Assembly (NCBI GenBank): GCA_946566415.1
Contig: CAMNWW010000033.1
Location: 1 to 14,128 of the forward strand
Source: an uncultured Lachnospiraceae bacterium
GTDB taxonomy: Bacteria; Bacillota; Clostridia; Lachnospirales; Lachnospiraceae
Length of the DNA stretch: 14,128 nt
Direction: 5' to 3'
Shown here in pieces: positions 5,622-13,747 of this stretch (positions within the stretch are counted from its first letter, which is position 1; the number at the start of each line of letters is the position of its first letter). The notes under the pieces are model-generated. The model saw nothing but the letters and a program-made list of their open reading frames with translations, did not search any database and was not told the origin of the DNA. A program made the translations under genes and the position numbers.

Positions 5622-8213
5622 TTATTTCAGATATTTTTTTAACTTGAAGCACACTTCCTGTATATCGATCGGTTTTGCCAAATGGTCGTTCATGCCGCAC
5701 TCCAGACACCGTTGGACATCTTCCGCAAAAGCGTCGGCAGTCATAGCTATAATAAAAATGTCCGCGTCCTCGCGCTCCATATCCCGAATCATTTTCGTCG
5801 CATGATAGCCGTCCATTACAGGCATCCGAATATCCATGAGAATCGCGTCATAATATCCTACAGGAGATTTTTCAAATTTGTCTACACAGATTTTTCCGTT
5901 TTCGGCCCACTCTAATTCCATTTCTAAAGGAGAAAGCAATTCCTCTGCAACTTCCCAATTAAGCTCATTGTCCTCCGCCAATAAGATATGCTTACCTTTA
6001 AGATCCAAATCATTATTTACCTCCCCTCCCACAGTCTGCTCTCCGGGAGTGTCGGTAAATGTTTTCAGTCCATAGAACAAAGCAGACTTAAACAAAGGCT
6101 TGGAAATGAACCCGGAAATCCCTGCCTGTCTGGCTTCCTCTTCAATCTCGCTCCAGTCATAGGCTGTGATCAGTAAAATCGGAATATCTTTCTCATATTT
6201 CGCGCGGATCTGCCTCGCAGCCTCAATCCCATTCATTCCCGGCAATTTCCAGTCTAAAAGGATAACCTGATAGTCGTCGTTCTTTTGGCGGCGTTCCTCT
6301 ATCATTTCAATCGCGCGTTCAGCATTCAGGCACCATTCAGGATTGATACCAATCGACTTAAGAGAATGGGCTGCGCTTATACACAGATCTTCATCGTCGT
6401 CGACTACAAGCAAATCCCAACCAGGAAGCGCCATATCAATCTCTTTCACTTCGGCCTTTGGGAAATCAAGGGTAACATGGAACTCACTGCCGGATCCCGG
6501 CTCGCTTTGGACGGATATTGTACCGCCCATAGCGTCTACGATATACTTTGTAATTGCCATTCCCAGCCCCGAGCCTTCTGTTTTATGCACGCGGCTGTTA
6601 TCTTCCCTGCTGAAAGAATCGAATATCTTCTCCTGATATTCTTTTGACATACCTATGCCCGTATCTTTCACTATAAAATGTGTACGGATGAGGGAATCAT
6701 TATCCGGTAATGCTTCCTGGTACAAAGTCACTTGGATAGAACCGTTATCCGGCGTAAACTTAACGGCATTTCCCAACAGGTTAATCAATATCTGATTGAG
6801 CCGCACATTGTCGCAGCACACCTCCTCAATCATAATTTCATGGATAGAAATATTAAATTGTTGATTTTTGGCTTTTACCTGCGGCTGTATGATATTTACA
6901 ATATTGTCCATAACCTCCCGTAATGAAACCTGCGCGACGCTCAACGTCATTTTGCCGCTTTCAATTTTGGACATATCCAGTACGTCATTGATAAGTCCTA
7001 ACAGGTGCTTACCGGATAGTGCGATCTTGCGCAGACACTCCTGGACTTGTTCCTGATTGTTGGAGTTGGCTATGGCGATTGTCGTCATGCCGATTATGGC
7101 GTTCATAGGAGTGCGTATATCATGGCTCATATTAGACAGAAATTCCCGCTTGGCCGCGTTGGCGCTTTCGGCTTCCTGCCGCGCCTTTTCCGCCGCTTTT
7201 TGCGCCAAAGTCATTTCCGTATTCAATCGCCTCAGCTCCGACATTTGCTTCCTGAATAGATTAAGATACTGGAGGAATGTATACACCAGCATAACAATCA
7301 CAACAAAACAGACAATATAGACCATGACAAGCCAGCGGCTGCTCAAATCTGAAATTGCATGATCCAGGTTGTCGAACGGCAGGACTGTAACAAGATACCA
7401 CTCGCAGTCAGGCAGGCTGGCACAGTACAAGTGGCGGCGTTCCTTACCATACTCCAGAATAACCGAATAGTCTTCATTTGCCTCCATTGCGCTCGTCAGT
7501 TCGTTTATATACTGCTCCACGTCCAGATTTTGGCCGTCAAAGATATTGTAAAGCTCGTTAAAGTAAGTTTCGTCTTCACCGCCCTGATCCCGGATAACAT
7601 AGCTGCCGTCTTCGCGGATGACATAGGACTGAATCAGCGGGGTGACAGTATCAAGAAAAAGTACTTTGCTCATATACTCCGAAGAAAGCCCCGCAACAAT
7701 CGCAATGCTTTGCCCGCCGTCAGACATGGGATATTCGCAGGGTACCCCAAACAAAACCACCCCGTTCCCAAAATTATCGGCAGACGACGTTACTTTACGC
7801 TCCCCCTTCTTTAGACTGTCCAAAAATAATTCCGGGTTGTTTATCTCTACCGGCTCGCCGTAAATCGTTTCTATTTCTCCGTCGGACGAATACAGAAAAA
7901 GGCTTATAAATCCCCTTGCCTTTGCATTATATCCAATATCCTCTTTTGCGTCGTAGTCAGAACTCTTTTTTTCTTCCGCAATATCCGCTATGGCGTCCAT
8001 CATATTTAATCGAAGATCAATAATTGTTTCAAAATGTAAAGCCACCTGTTCGTTCAATCCGGCCATATAAATAGAGCCTATATCGTTTATCGTACCTTTA
8101 CTCATTTTTTGTATGGACGTTCCCAAAAATATAAAAGCGCAGATAATCAATATTCCTGTCACAGTTATGTTTATTTTTATAAAATGGGGAAAACCTGTGT
8201 TATTTTTTGTCAT
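5622..8213 (-). CDS. Hybrid sensor histidine kinase with two receiver domains
   Basis: A membrane sensor that should autophosphorylate and pass phosphate along an internal relay. In 863 residues: a first membrane segment (about 14-32); an extracellular region of about 260 residues resembling a Cache-type ligand sensor; a second membrane segment (about 293-316); a coiled coil (about 322-356); a HisKA domain with H364 in SHDIRTP; an ATPase domain with the N box (473-482), DTGIGM (517-522) and GSGLGM (547-552); receiver 1 with D605-D607, phospho-acceptor D654, T683 and K705; and receiver 2 with E747-D748, D794, T825 and K847. All catalytic residues look intact. There is no Hpt domain and no DNA-binding output, so the partner lies elsewhere. 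The ATG at 8213 is preceded by GGAGGAAGG at an unusually long 15 bases, but an in-frame TGA just upstream rules out a longer start. Its promoter faces that of glgX. Ligand unknown. Confidence 0.95.
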   Translation of the reverse strand: MTKNNTGFPHFIKINITVTGILIICAFIFLGTSIQKMSKGTINDIGSIYMAGLNEQVALHFETIIDLRLNMMDAIADIAEEKKSSDYDAKEDIGYNAKARGFISLFLYSSDGEIETIYGEPVEINNPELFLDSLKKGERKVTSSADNFGNGVVLFGVPCEYPMSDGGQSIAIVAGLSSEYMSKVLFLDTVTPLIQSYVIREDGSYVIRDQGGEDETYFNELYNIFDGQNLDVEQYINELTSAMEANEDYSVILEYGKERRHLYCASLPDCEWYLVTVLPFDNLDHAISDLSSRWLVMVYIVCFVVIVMLVYTFLQYLNLFRKQMSELRRLNTEMTLAQKAAEKARQEAESANAAKREFLSNMSHDIRTPMNAIIGMTTIAIANSNNQEQVQECLRKIALSGKHLLGLINDVLDMSKIESGKMTLSVAQVSLREVMDNIVNIIQPQVKAKNQQFNISIHEIMIEEVCCDNVRLNQILINLLGNAVKFTPDNGSIQVTLYQEALPDNDSLIRTHFIVKDTGIGMSKEYQEKIFDSFSREDNSRVHKTEGSGLGMAITKYIVDAMGGTISVQSEPGSGSEFHVTLDFPKAEVKEIDMALPGWDLLVVDDDEDLCISAAHSLKSIGINPEWCLNAERAIEMIEERRQKNDDYQVILLDWKLPGMNGIEAARQIRAKYEKDIPILLITAYDWSEIEEEARQAGISGFISKPLFKSALFYGLKTFTDTPGEQTVGGEVNNDLDLKGKHILLAEDNELNWEVAEELLSPLEMELEWAENGKICVDKFEKSPVGYYDAILMDIRMPVMDGYHATKMIRDMEREDADIFIIAMTADAFAEDVQRCLECGMNDHLAKPIDIQEVCFKLKKYLK

Positions 8214-8240
8214 AATAATTAATCAAAACCTTCCTCCATA

Positions 8241-8267
8241 TAATGTATTGTTTTACAGTATACATTA
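8241..8267. promoter_or_regulatory. 27-bp inverted repeat over the kinase promoter, candidate operator
   Basis: Perfect 8-bp arms TAATGTAT (8241-8248) and ATACATTA (8260-8267) are separated by 11 bp, a half-site spacing of nearly two helical turns. It spans the -10 and expected start site of the histidine kinase promoter, where a bound dimer would block transcription. Confidence 0.5.
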
Positions 8268-8285
8268 CCAAAACCCAAAATTCAA
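8257..8285 (-). promoter_or_regulatory. Sigma-A promoter of the histidine kinase gene
   Basis: On the minus strand TTGAAT (8285-8280), exactly 17 bp, then TATACT (8262-8257). Transcription should begin near 8250, giving a leader of about 37 nt. The kinase, topB and the small following gene could all be read from here, since no terminator is seen between them. Confidence 0.7.
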
Positions 8286-8317
8286 CAGGCAATCCATTTC
8301 GCCGATCGTCTCCTTCC

Positions 8318-8347
8318 TTGACTTTGGCTCTTCATAAGGAGTATAAT
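8318..8347 (+). promoter_or_regulatory. Sigma-A promoter of glgX
   Basis: TTGACT (8318-8323), 18 bp, then a perfect TATAAT (8342-8347). Transcription should begin near 8354, about 18 nt before the ATG, leaving room for little more than the ribosome binding site GGAGG. It is divergent from the kinase promoter, with the two -35 boxes about 32 bp apart. I found no catabolite-responsive element in this gap. Confidence 0.75.
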
Positions 8348-8371
8348 TAGGAAGCGAATTGGAGGAAAATT

Positions 8372-10504
8372 ATGAAATCATATGACCATAAATTTTGGGA
8401 AGCATATACTCTCCTTGGCGAACCTACCGATGAGATTGCCGGTTATCCGGTTCGTCCGGGCTTATTTGATTTAAACGGAAGCATGCTGCTCCAGAACGGG
8501 GTTAATTTCACGATCTATACTCATGGCGGCACGTCCTGTGAACTGCTCCTCTTTCACAGGAATGAGAGAGAGCCTTACGCCGTTCTTCCTTTTCCGGAAG
8601 AATTTAAAATCGGCGACGTATACTCTATGATCGTCTTCGACCTGGATATCCAGGATTTTGAATATGCCTACCGGGTGGATGGTCCCTATGATCCTTTAAA
8701 GGGGCTTTTATTCGACAAAAAGCATATTCTTGTGGATCCTTATGCCAGGGCGATCAGCCGGCAGCAGTCCTGGGGGGAAGAAAAACAAAATCCTTATCTC
8801 GCACGGGTTGTAAAAGATACTTTTGACTGGGGCACCATGCCGCAGTCTTCTAAAAAGCTCAGCGATCTTGTGATCTATGAGCTGCATGTGCGTAATTTTA
8901 CACAGCATATGTCATCCGGCGTCCGGCATAGGGGAACCTTTGCCGGGCTGATGGAAAAAATCCCGTATCTCAAGGAACTTGGCATTAATGCGGTAGAGCT
9001 GATGCCCATTTTTGAGTTTGACGAAAATATGAACGCCCGGGAAGTCAATGGGAAAAAGCTCATGGAATGTTGGGGATACAACACAGTCAGTTTTTTTGCT
9101 CCCAACACTCTCTACGCCGCCGCCCCCGAAGATAATCACGAAGGTTTGGAGCTTAAAGAGTTAATACGCGCCCTCCATGATAATGGAATTGAAGTCATTC
9201 TTGACGTGGTATTTAACCATACTGCAGAAGGAAATGAAAAGGGGCCTGTCTTTAGTTTCAAAGGCTTTGATAATAATATCTATTATATGTTGACTCCGGA
9301 CGGGAACTACTACAATTTCAGCGGATGCGGCAACACCTTAAACTGCAACCATCCCGTTGTGCAGCAGATGATCCTGGAATGTCTGCGTTACTGGACAATC
9401 GACTACCGGGTGGACGGTTTTCGTTTCGACCTCGCCAGCATTTTAGGGCGTAACCAGGACGGTACTCCTATGAATAACCCGCCTCTTTTATACACCCTTA
9501 GCTGCGATCCTGTCCTAAGCAATATTAAGCTCATCGCCGAAGCATGGGACGCCGGAGGAATGTACCAGGTAGGAAGTTTTCCCGCCAGTCTGCGCTGGGC
9601 TGAGTGGAACGGGCGCTACCGGGATTCTATTCGTGCCTTCCTGAAAGGAGATTCCTGGGAATCCTGGAATGCCGCCCGGTGCATTTGCGGTTCCGGCGAC
9701 CTCTACGGCGGATTCTTTAACGAGCATAATAATAATTATGCAGGTTATAATTCTTGTGTAAATTTCCTGACTTGTCACGATGGATTTACAATGTATGACC
9801 TGTACTCCTATAATGAAAAGCATAACGAAGCCAACGGATGGCACAATACGGACGGTACGAATGATAACCGAAGCTGGAATTGTGGTGTGGAAGGCGAAAC
9901 GGATGATCCCGCTGTCCTAAGTCTTCGCTTTCGTATGATCCGCAATGCCTGCGCGGTACTGATGTGCAGCCGTGGGACGCCCATGTTCTATGCCGGGGAT
10001 GAATTCGGAAATACGCAGGGCGGAAACAACAACTGTTATTGTCAGGACAATGAGCTTTCCTGGCTGGATTGGAGCCTGCTTGAAAAAAACCGGGAATTAT
10101 TTGAATTTTTCCAGTTTATGATCCGTTTTAGAAAAAATCATCCTGTCATTCGCAAAAAGCTTCCTGACGCTGTCTGCGGGATGGCCCCTCTGTACATTTA
10201 CGGCGCTGTAGCGGACGGCCGTCCGGTACCCAAAGATTCCATGCTTTTAGGGGTCTGTTTTGCTGGTTATGACAAGGTAAAAGGACGGGACGATATGGTC
10301 TATCTCGTTTTAAATACGTACTGGGAGGATGTAAATATTACTCTCCCATCCTTAAATAACTCTGATTACTGGTATCTGTGTGTAAATACCTATGGCGACG
10401 GCTTGGGACGCTGCTTTTACCTGGAAGGGGAAGAAATCCGCATTGACAGAGATTTTTGTATGCGTCCCAGATCTGTCGCGGTATTCCGTGTCCACGACCA
10501 CTAA
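8372..10504 (+). CDS. glgX: Glycogen debranching enzyme (GlgX-type, GH13)
   Basis: Hydrolyses alpha-1,6 branch points of glycogen or limit dextrins in the cytoplasm, acting with glycogen phosphorylase. The 710 residues fit the isoamylase/GlgX branch of GH13: an N-terminal CBM48-like domain (about 25-125), the catalytic barrel, and a C-terminal beta domain (about 600-710). The four GH13 regions are present: DVVFNH (278-283), GFRFD with nucleophile D353, LIAE with acid/base E390, and TCHDG with H469-D470. The block QGGNNNCYCQDNELSW (549-564) is characteristic of GlgX and TreX. No signal peptide is visible, which favours intracellular glycogen over secreted pullulan degradation. GGAGG lies about 8 bases before the ATG. 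It is followed by pepC after 31 bases. Isoamylase or intracellular type I pullulanase are less likely alternatives. Confidence 0.94.
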   Translation: MKSYDHKFWEAYTLLGEPTDEIAGYPVRPGLFDLNGSMLLQNGVNFTIYTHGGTSCELLLFHRNEREPYAVLPFPEEFKIGDVYSMIVFDLDIQDFEYAYRVDGPYDPLKGLLFDKKHILVDPYARAISRQQSWGEEKQNPYLARVVKDTFDWGTMPQSSKKLSDLVIYELHVRNFTQHMSSGVRHRGTFAGLMEKIPYLKELGINAVELMPIFEFDENMNAREVNGKKLMECWGYNTVSFFAPNTLYAAAPEDNHEGLELKELIRALHDNGIEVILDVVFNHTAEGNEKGPVFSFKGFDNNIYYMLTPDGNYYNFSGCGNTLNCNHPVVQQMILECLRYWTIDYRVDGFRFDLASILGRNQDGTPMNNPPLLYTLSCDPVLSNIKLIAEAWDAGGMYQVGSFPASLRWAEWNGRYRDSIRAFLKGDSWESWNAARCICGSGDLYGGFFNEHNNNYAGYNSCVNFLTCHDGFTMYDLYSYNEKHNEANGWHNTDGTNDNRSWNCGVEGETDDPAVLSLRFRMIRNACAVLMCSRGTPMFYAGDEFGNTQGGNNNCYCQDNELSWLDWSLLEKNRELFEFFQFMIRFRKNHPVIRKKLPDAVCGMAPLYIYGAVADGRPVPKDSMLLGVCFAGYDKVKGRDDMVYLVLNTYWEDVNITLPSLNNSDYWYLCVNTYGDGLGRCFYLEGEEIRIDRDFCMRPRSVAVFRVHDH

Positions 10505-10535
10505 AGCAAATTTTATACTAAGGAGGAAAATAAAA

Positions 10536-11873
10536 ATGAACAAAGAAATCACACTGGAAGAACTGAAATCTTTTGAGAAGGCCTTCGATGCAGACCGCGC
10601 CAACACGGTTGCAATGAACGCCGTGACTAACAACGGGATTTTTAACGCTTCCAGAAACAGCCGGTCACTGCAGGATAATCCGCATGTCTTTTCTGTTAAT
10701 CTGAAGCAAGGCAAAATCACAAATCAGAAACAGAGCGGACGCTGCTGGATGTTCGCCGCCTTAAATGTCATGCGTTTTAAGGCGATACACGACCTGAATC
10801 TAAAAACTTTTGAGCTGTCCCAGGCATATCCGCTTTTCTATGACAAGCTTGAAAAGTCCAATTATTTCCTAAACAGTATTCTGGAAACGCTGGACGAGCC
10901 TGTAAACGGACGCCTGATCTCTTATCTTCTTAAGGCGCCGGTAAATGACGGCGGACAGTGGGATATGTTCTGTAACCTGGTCAAGAAATACGGTGTTGTT
11001 CCGATTTCTGCCTATCCAGAGACAAATTTATCCTCCGCTACCCGTGAGATGAACGGCTATCTGACTGAAAAGCTTCGGGAAGACGCCTGCATTCTGAGAA
11101 GGCGCCATGCGGCGGGAGAAACCCTCGAAACGCTTCACGCCCTTCGCGCGGAAATGATGGAAGAGATTTATCGTTTCTTATGTATCTGCCTAGGCAAGCC
11201 GCCCAAAACCTTCGACTTCGAGTATTACGATAAAGAAGAGGGCTTTCACCGTGATTCCGGCCTGACTCCGCAGACATTTTTCGAGAAATACATCGGTATG
11301 AATATGGATGATTATGTCAGCCTGATCAATGCGCCCACGATAGATAAGCCTTACGGCAGAAGCTATACTGTCAAATTCCTGGGCAATGTAAAAGAAGGGA
11401 AGATCGTACGGTATCTGAACCTGGAAATAGATGAACTTAAAAAAGTGGCGATCGCCCAGATGCAGGACGGCTCTCCGGTGTGGTTCGGATGCGATGTCGG
11501 CAAACGCTCCGATAAGGGCAGCGGCGTTATGGATCTCGATATGTTTAAAATCGAGGAACTTCTAAACACAACGTTCACCATGAATAAGGCGGAACGGCTG
11601 GACTACGGGCAGAGTCTTATGACGCATGCTATGGTTTTCCAGGGCGTCAACCTGGACGAGAAAGGCGCTCCCAACCGTTGGCGTGTGGAGAACAGCTGGG
11701 GCAAAGACTCTGGAGCGGAAGGTTATTATGTGATGACTGACCGCTGGTTTGACGAATACATATATCAAGTCGTTGTGAACAAAAAATATCTAAGCGACGC
11801 ACAGATACAGGCTTACGAATCCGAGCCGATAGAACTGGAGCCATGGGATCCCATGGGATCGCTGGCATATTAA
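10536..11873 (+). CDS. pepC: Aminopeptidase C (bleomycin hydrolase family, peptidase C1B)
   Basis: A cytoplasmic cysteine aminopeptidase that trims N-terminal residues from peptides; relatives form hexameric barrels with the active sites inside. The 445 residues carry the papain-like catalytic set: C70 in QSGRCWMFAALN, H364 in LMTHAMVF and N386 in RVENSWG, with Q64 as the likely oxyanion residue. The C-terminus PWDPMGSLAY resembles the family's conserved tail, which enters the active site and sets exopeptidase specificity. The open frame extends 48 codons upstream into glgX, but AGGAGG lies 9 bases before the ATG at 10536, so that is the start. It sits 31 bases after glgX and is probably co-transcribed with it, although peptide and glycogen breakdown have no direct link. 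It ends five bases before a strong terminator shared with the converging ATP synthase operon. Confidence 0.95.
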   Translation: MNKEITLEELKSFEKAFDADRANTVAMNAVTNNGIFNASRNSRSLQDNPHVFSVNLKQGKITNQKQSGRCWMFAALNVMRFKAIHDLNLKTFELSQAYPLFYDKLEKSNYFLNSILETLDEPVNGRLISYLLKAPVNDGGQWDMFCNLVKKYGVVPISAYPETNLSSATREMNGYLTEKLREDACILRRRHAAGETLETLHALRAEMMEEIYRFLCICLGKPPKTFDFEYYDKEEGFHRDSGLTPQTFFEKYIGMNMDDYVSLINAPTIDKPYGRSYTVKFLGNVKEGKIVRYLNLEIDELKKVAIAQMQDGSPVWFGCDVGKRSDKGSGVMDLDMFKIEELLNTTFTMNKAERLDYGQSLMTHAMVFQGVNLDEKGAPNRWRVENSWGKDSGAEGYYVMTDRWFDEYIYQVVVNKKYLSDAQIQAYESEPIELEPWDPMGSLAY

Positions 11874-11878
11874 AATCA

Positions 11879-11913
11879 GGGAGTGCTTATTAAGCGCTCC
11901 CCTTTGTTTATTC
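11879..11913. terminator. Bidirectional intrinsic terminator between pepC and atpC
   Basis: A 10-bp stem (11879-11888 with 11892-11901, one T-G pair) closes a 3-base loop. On the plus strand it is followed by a T-rich run (11903-11913), terminating pepC. On the minus strand the sequence after the stem (TGATTTTAAT) is also T-rich, so the hairpin can end the ATP synthase transcript. The plus-strand T-run overlaps the atpC stop codon. Confidence 0.85.
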
Positions 11914-12306
11914 TACCGTATTTATTCTCGCCACAGCCCGCTTCAGAGCAGCTTCCGCACGAACCATATCAGTTTCCTGCTGCTTTGCATTCAAACGGTC
12001 TTCCGCACGTTTTTTCGCTTTCTGGGCACGTTCTACGTCAATATCTCCAGGCCACTGTGCGTCTTCCGCGAGTACGGTCACCTTATCCTTCAGGATCTCT
12101 ACAAATCCTCCCAGAACCGCCGCCTTCTTTGTCTCGCCGCCGTCATGGATTTTCATGACGCAAGGCTCAAGAATCGTGGTGAGGGGGATGTGTTTTGCGT
12201 ATACACCCATCTCGCCCTCTACACTGACGAATTCCAGGAATTCTCCTTCACCTTCCAGAAACACCTTGTCAGGTGAAATGATTTTCAGTTGAAATTTATC
12301 TGCCAT
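11908..12306 (-). CDS. atpC: ATP synthase epsilon subunit (F1, AtpC)
   Basis: Part of the central stalk of F1, joining gamma to the c-ring and regulating ATP hydrolysis. The 132 residues match the usual length: an N-terminal beta sandwich (about 1-85, with VSVEGEMGV and HIPLTTIL, the typical epsilon signature) and a C-terminal helical pair (about 88-132, rich in Ala, Lys and Arg) of the kind that can extend to inhibit the enzyme. GGAGGG lies 7 bases before the ATG at 12306. It is the last gene of the operon, 12 bases after atpD, and its stop codon overlaps the shared terminator. Confidence 0.97.
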   Translation of the reverse strand: MADKFQLKIISPDKVFLEGEGEFLEFVSVEGEMGVYAKHIPLTTILEPCVMKIHDGGETKKAAVLGGFVEILKDKVTVLAEDAQWPGDIDVERAQKAKKRAEDRLNAKQQETDMVRAEAALKRAVARINTVE

Positions 12307-12318
12307 AGGACGTCCCTC

Positions 12319-13710
12319 CTATTTCACACGGGCAAGCACGTCATCAATATTACCTGCGTTCAGGAAATGTCCCTCCGGAATATCGTCATGTTTTCCTTCG
12401 AGAATCTCCTTGAAGCCCTGAATCGTCTCACTGATCGGAACGTAACGCCCTTCCAGTCCGGTAAACTGTGTAGCTACATGGAACGGCTGAGACAAAAATC
12501 TCTGAACCTTTCTCGCACGGGATACGACAAGCTTATCTTCCTCGGAAAGCTCATCCATACCAAGAATCGCGATGATGTCCTGCAGCTCTTTGTATTTCTG
12601 AAGAATTTCCTGTACGCCGCGGGCAACATTGTAGTGCTCCTCGCCCACGATATGCGGGTCAAGGATACGCGATGTAGACTCCAGCGGATCCACAGCCGGG
12701 TAGATACCAAGCTCTGTAATCGCACGGGAAAGTACGGTCGTCGCATCCAGATGGGCGAATGTCGTTGCCGGAGCCGGGTCGGTAAGGTCGTCGGCCGGCA
12801 CGTATACTGCCTGTACGGATGTGATAGAACCATTCTTCGTAGATGTGATACGCTCCTGGAGAGCGCCCATCTCAGTCTGCAGGGTCGGCTGGTAACCTAC
12901 GGCTGAAGGCATACGTCCTAAAAGAGCGGACACCTCAGAACCTGCCTGTGTAAAACGGAAAATATTATCAATGAAAAGAAGTACGTCCTTTCCACCCTTA
13001 TCACGGAAATACTCTGCCATTGTAAGTCCCGCAAGGCCAACCCTCATACGTGCTCCTGGCGGCTCGTTCATCTGACCGAATACCATGGCGGTCTTCTTGA
13101 TAACGCCCGAATCTGTCATCTCGTAGTATAGATCATTTCCTTCACGGGTACGCTCTCCTACACCGGTGAATACAGAATATCCGCCGTGCTCTGTCGCAAT
13201 ATTCGTGATCAGCTCCTGGATCAATACCGTCTTACCTACTCCAGCGCCTCCGAACAGTCCGATCTTACCACCCTTCTGGTATGGGCAGAGAAGGTCTACG
13301 ACCTTGATACCGGTTTCCAGCATCTCTGTCTCTGTCGCCTGTTCCTCAAAACTGGGGGCTTTTCTGTGGATCGGAGCATACTCTACACCTGTCGGCGCAG
13401 GTTTCTCATCAATCGGCTCTCCCAGCACATTAAAGATACGGCCCAATGTCTCCTCACCAACAGGAACCGAAATCGGACCTCCTGTAGCAACGGCATCCAA
13501 ACCGCGCACCAGACCATCCGTGGGACCCATGGCAACACATCTAACCGTGTCGTCTCCCAGATGCTGCGCTACCTCGACCACCAGCCTCTTTCCGTCCTTC
13601 TGGGGAATCTCAACAGCTTCGTTGATCTCCGGCAGGTTTCCTTCAGAGAACTTGAGGTCGAGTACGGCGCCGATGACCTGGGTGATCTTCCCAATATTCT
13701 TATCTGCCAT
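12319..13710 (-). CDS. atpD: ATP synthase beta subunit (F1, AtpD)
   Basis: The catalytic subunit of F-type ATP synthase, making ATP from ADP and phosphate at the alpha-beta interface. Length 463, standard. Visible: the N-terminal beta barrel (about 1-80), Walker A GGAGVGKT (154-161), the catalytic glutamate E186 in GVGERTREG, Walker B LLFIDNIFRF, and the family signature around PAVDPLESTS with the DELSEEDK (DELSEED) loop that pushes on gamma. GGAGG lies about 8 bases before the ATG at 13710. It lies between atpG (37 bases upstream) and atpC (12 bases downstream), the standard order. The beta subunit does not reveal whether the enzyme uses protons or sodium. Confidence 0.99.
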   Translation of the reverse strand: MADKNIGKITQVIGAVLDLKFSEGNLPEINEAVEIPQKDGKRLVVEVAQHLGDDTVRCVAMGPTDGLVRGLDAVATGGPISVPVGEETLGRIFNVLGEPIDEKPAPTGVEYAPIHRKAPSFEEQATETEMLETGIKVVDLLCPYQKGGKIGLFGGAGVGKTVLIQELITNIATEHGGYSVFTGVGERTREGNDLYYEMTDSGVIKKTAMVFGQMNEPPGARMRVGLAGLTMAEYFRDKGGKDVLLFIDNIFRFTQAGSEVSALLGRMPSAVGYQPTLQTEMGALQERITSTKNGSITSVQAVYVPADDLTDPAPATTFAHLDATTVLSRAITELGIYPAVDPLESTSRILDPHIVGEEHYNVARGVQEILQKYKELQDIIAILGMDELSEEDKLVVSRARKVQRFLSQPFHVATQFTGLEGRYVPISETIQGFKEILEGKHDDIPEGHFLNAGNIDDVLARVK

Positions 13711-13747
13711 TTTTTCCTCCTTGCTTACAGGAATTCATAGAGATGCC

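Noticed and set aside
7359..7814. A 151-codon plus-strand frame opposite the histidine kinase sensor region
   Set aside because: It is antisense to an intact reading frame, with no recognisable domain or start signal.
10514..10519. TATACT before pepC as a separate pepC promoter
   Set aside because: No -35-like hexamer lies 16-18 bp upstream; co-transcription with glgX explains the arrangement.
12289..12906. A 205-codon plus-strand frame opposite atpD
   Set aside because: It is a shadow of atpD, caused by strong codon bias in a highly expressed gene, with no independent start signals.
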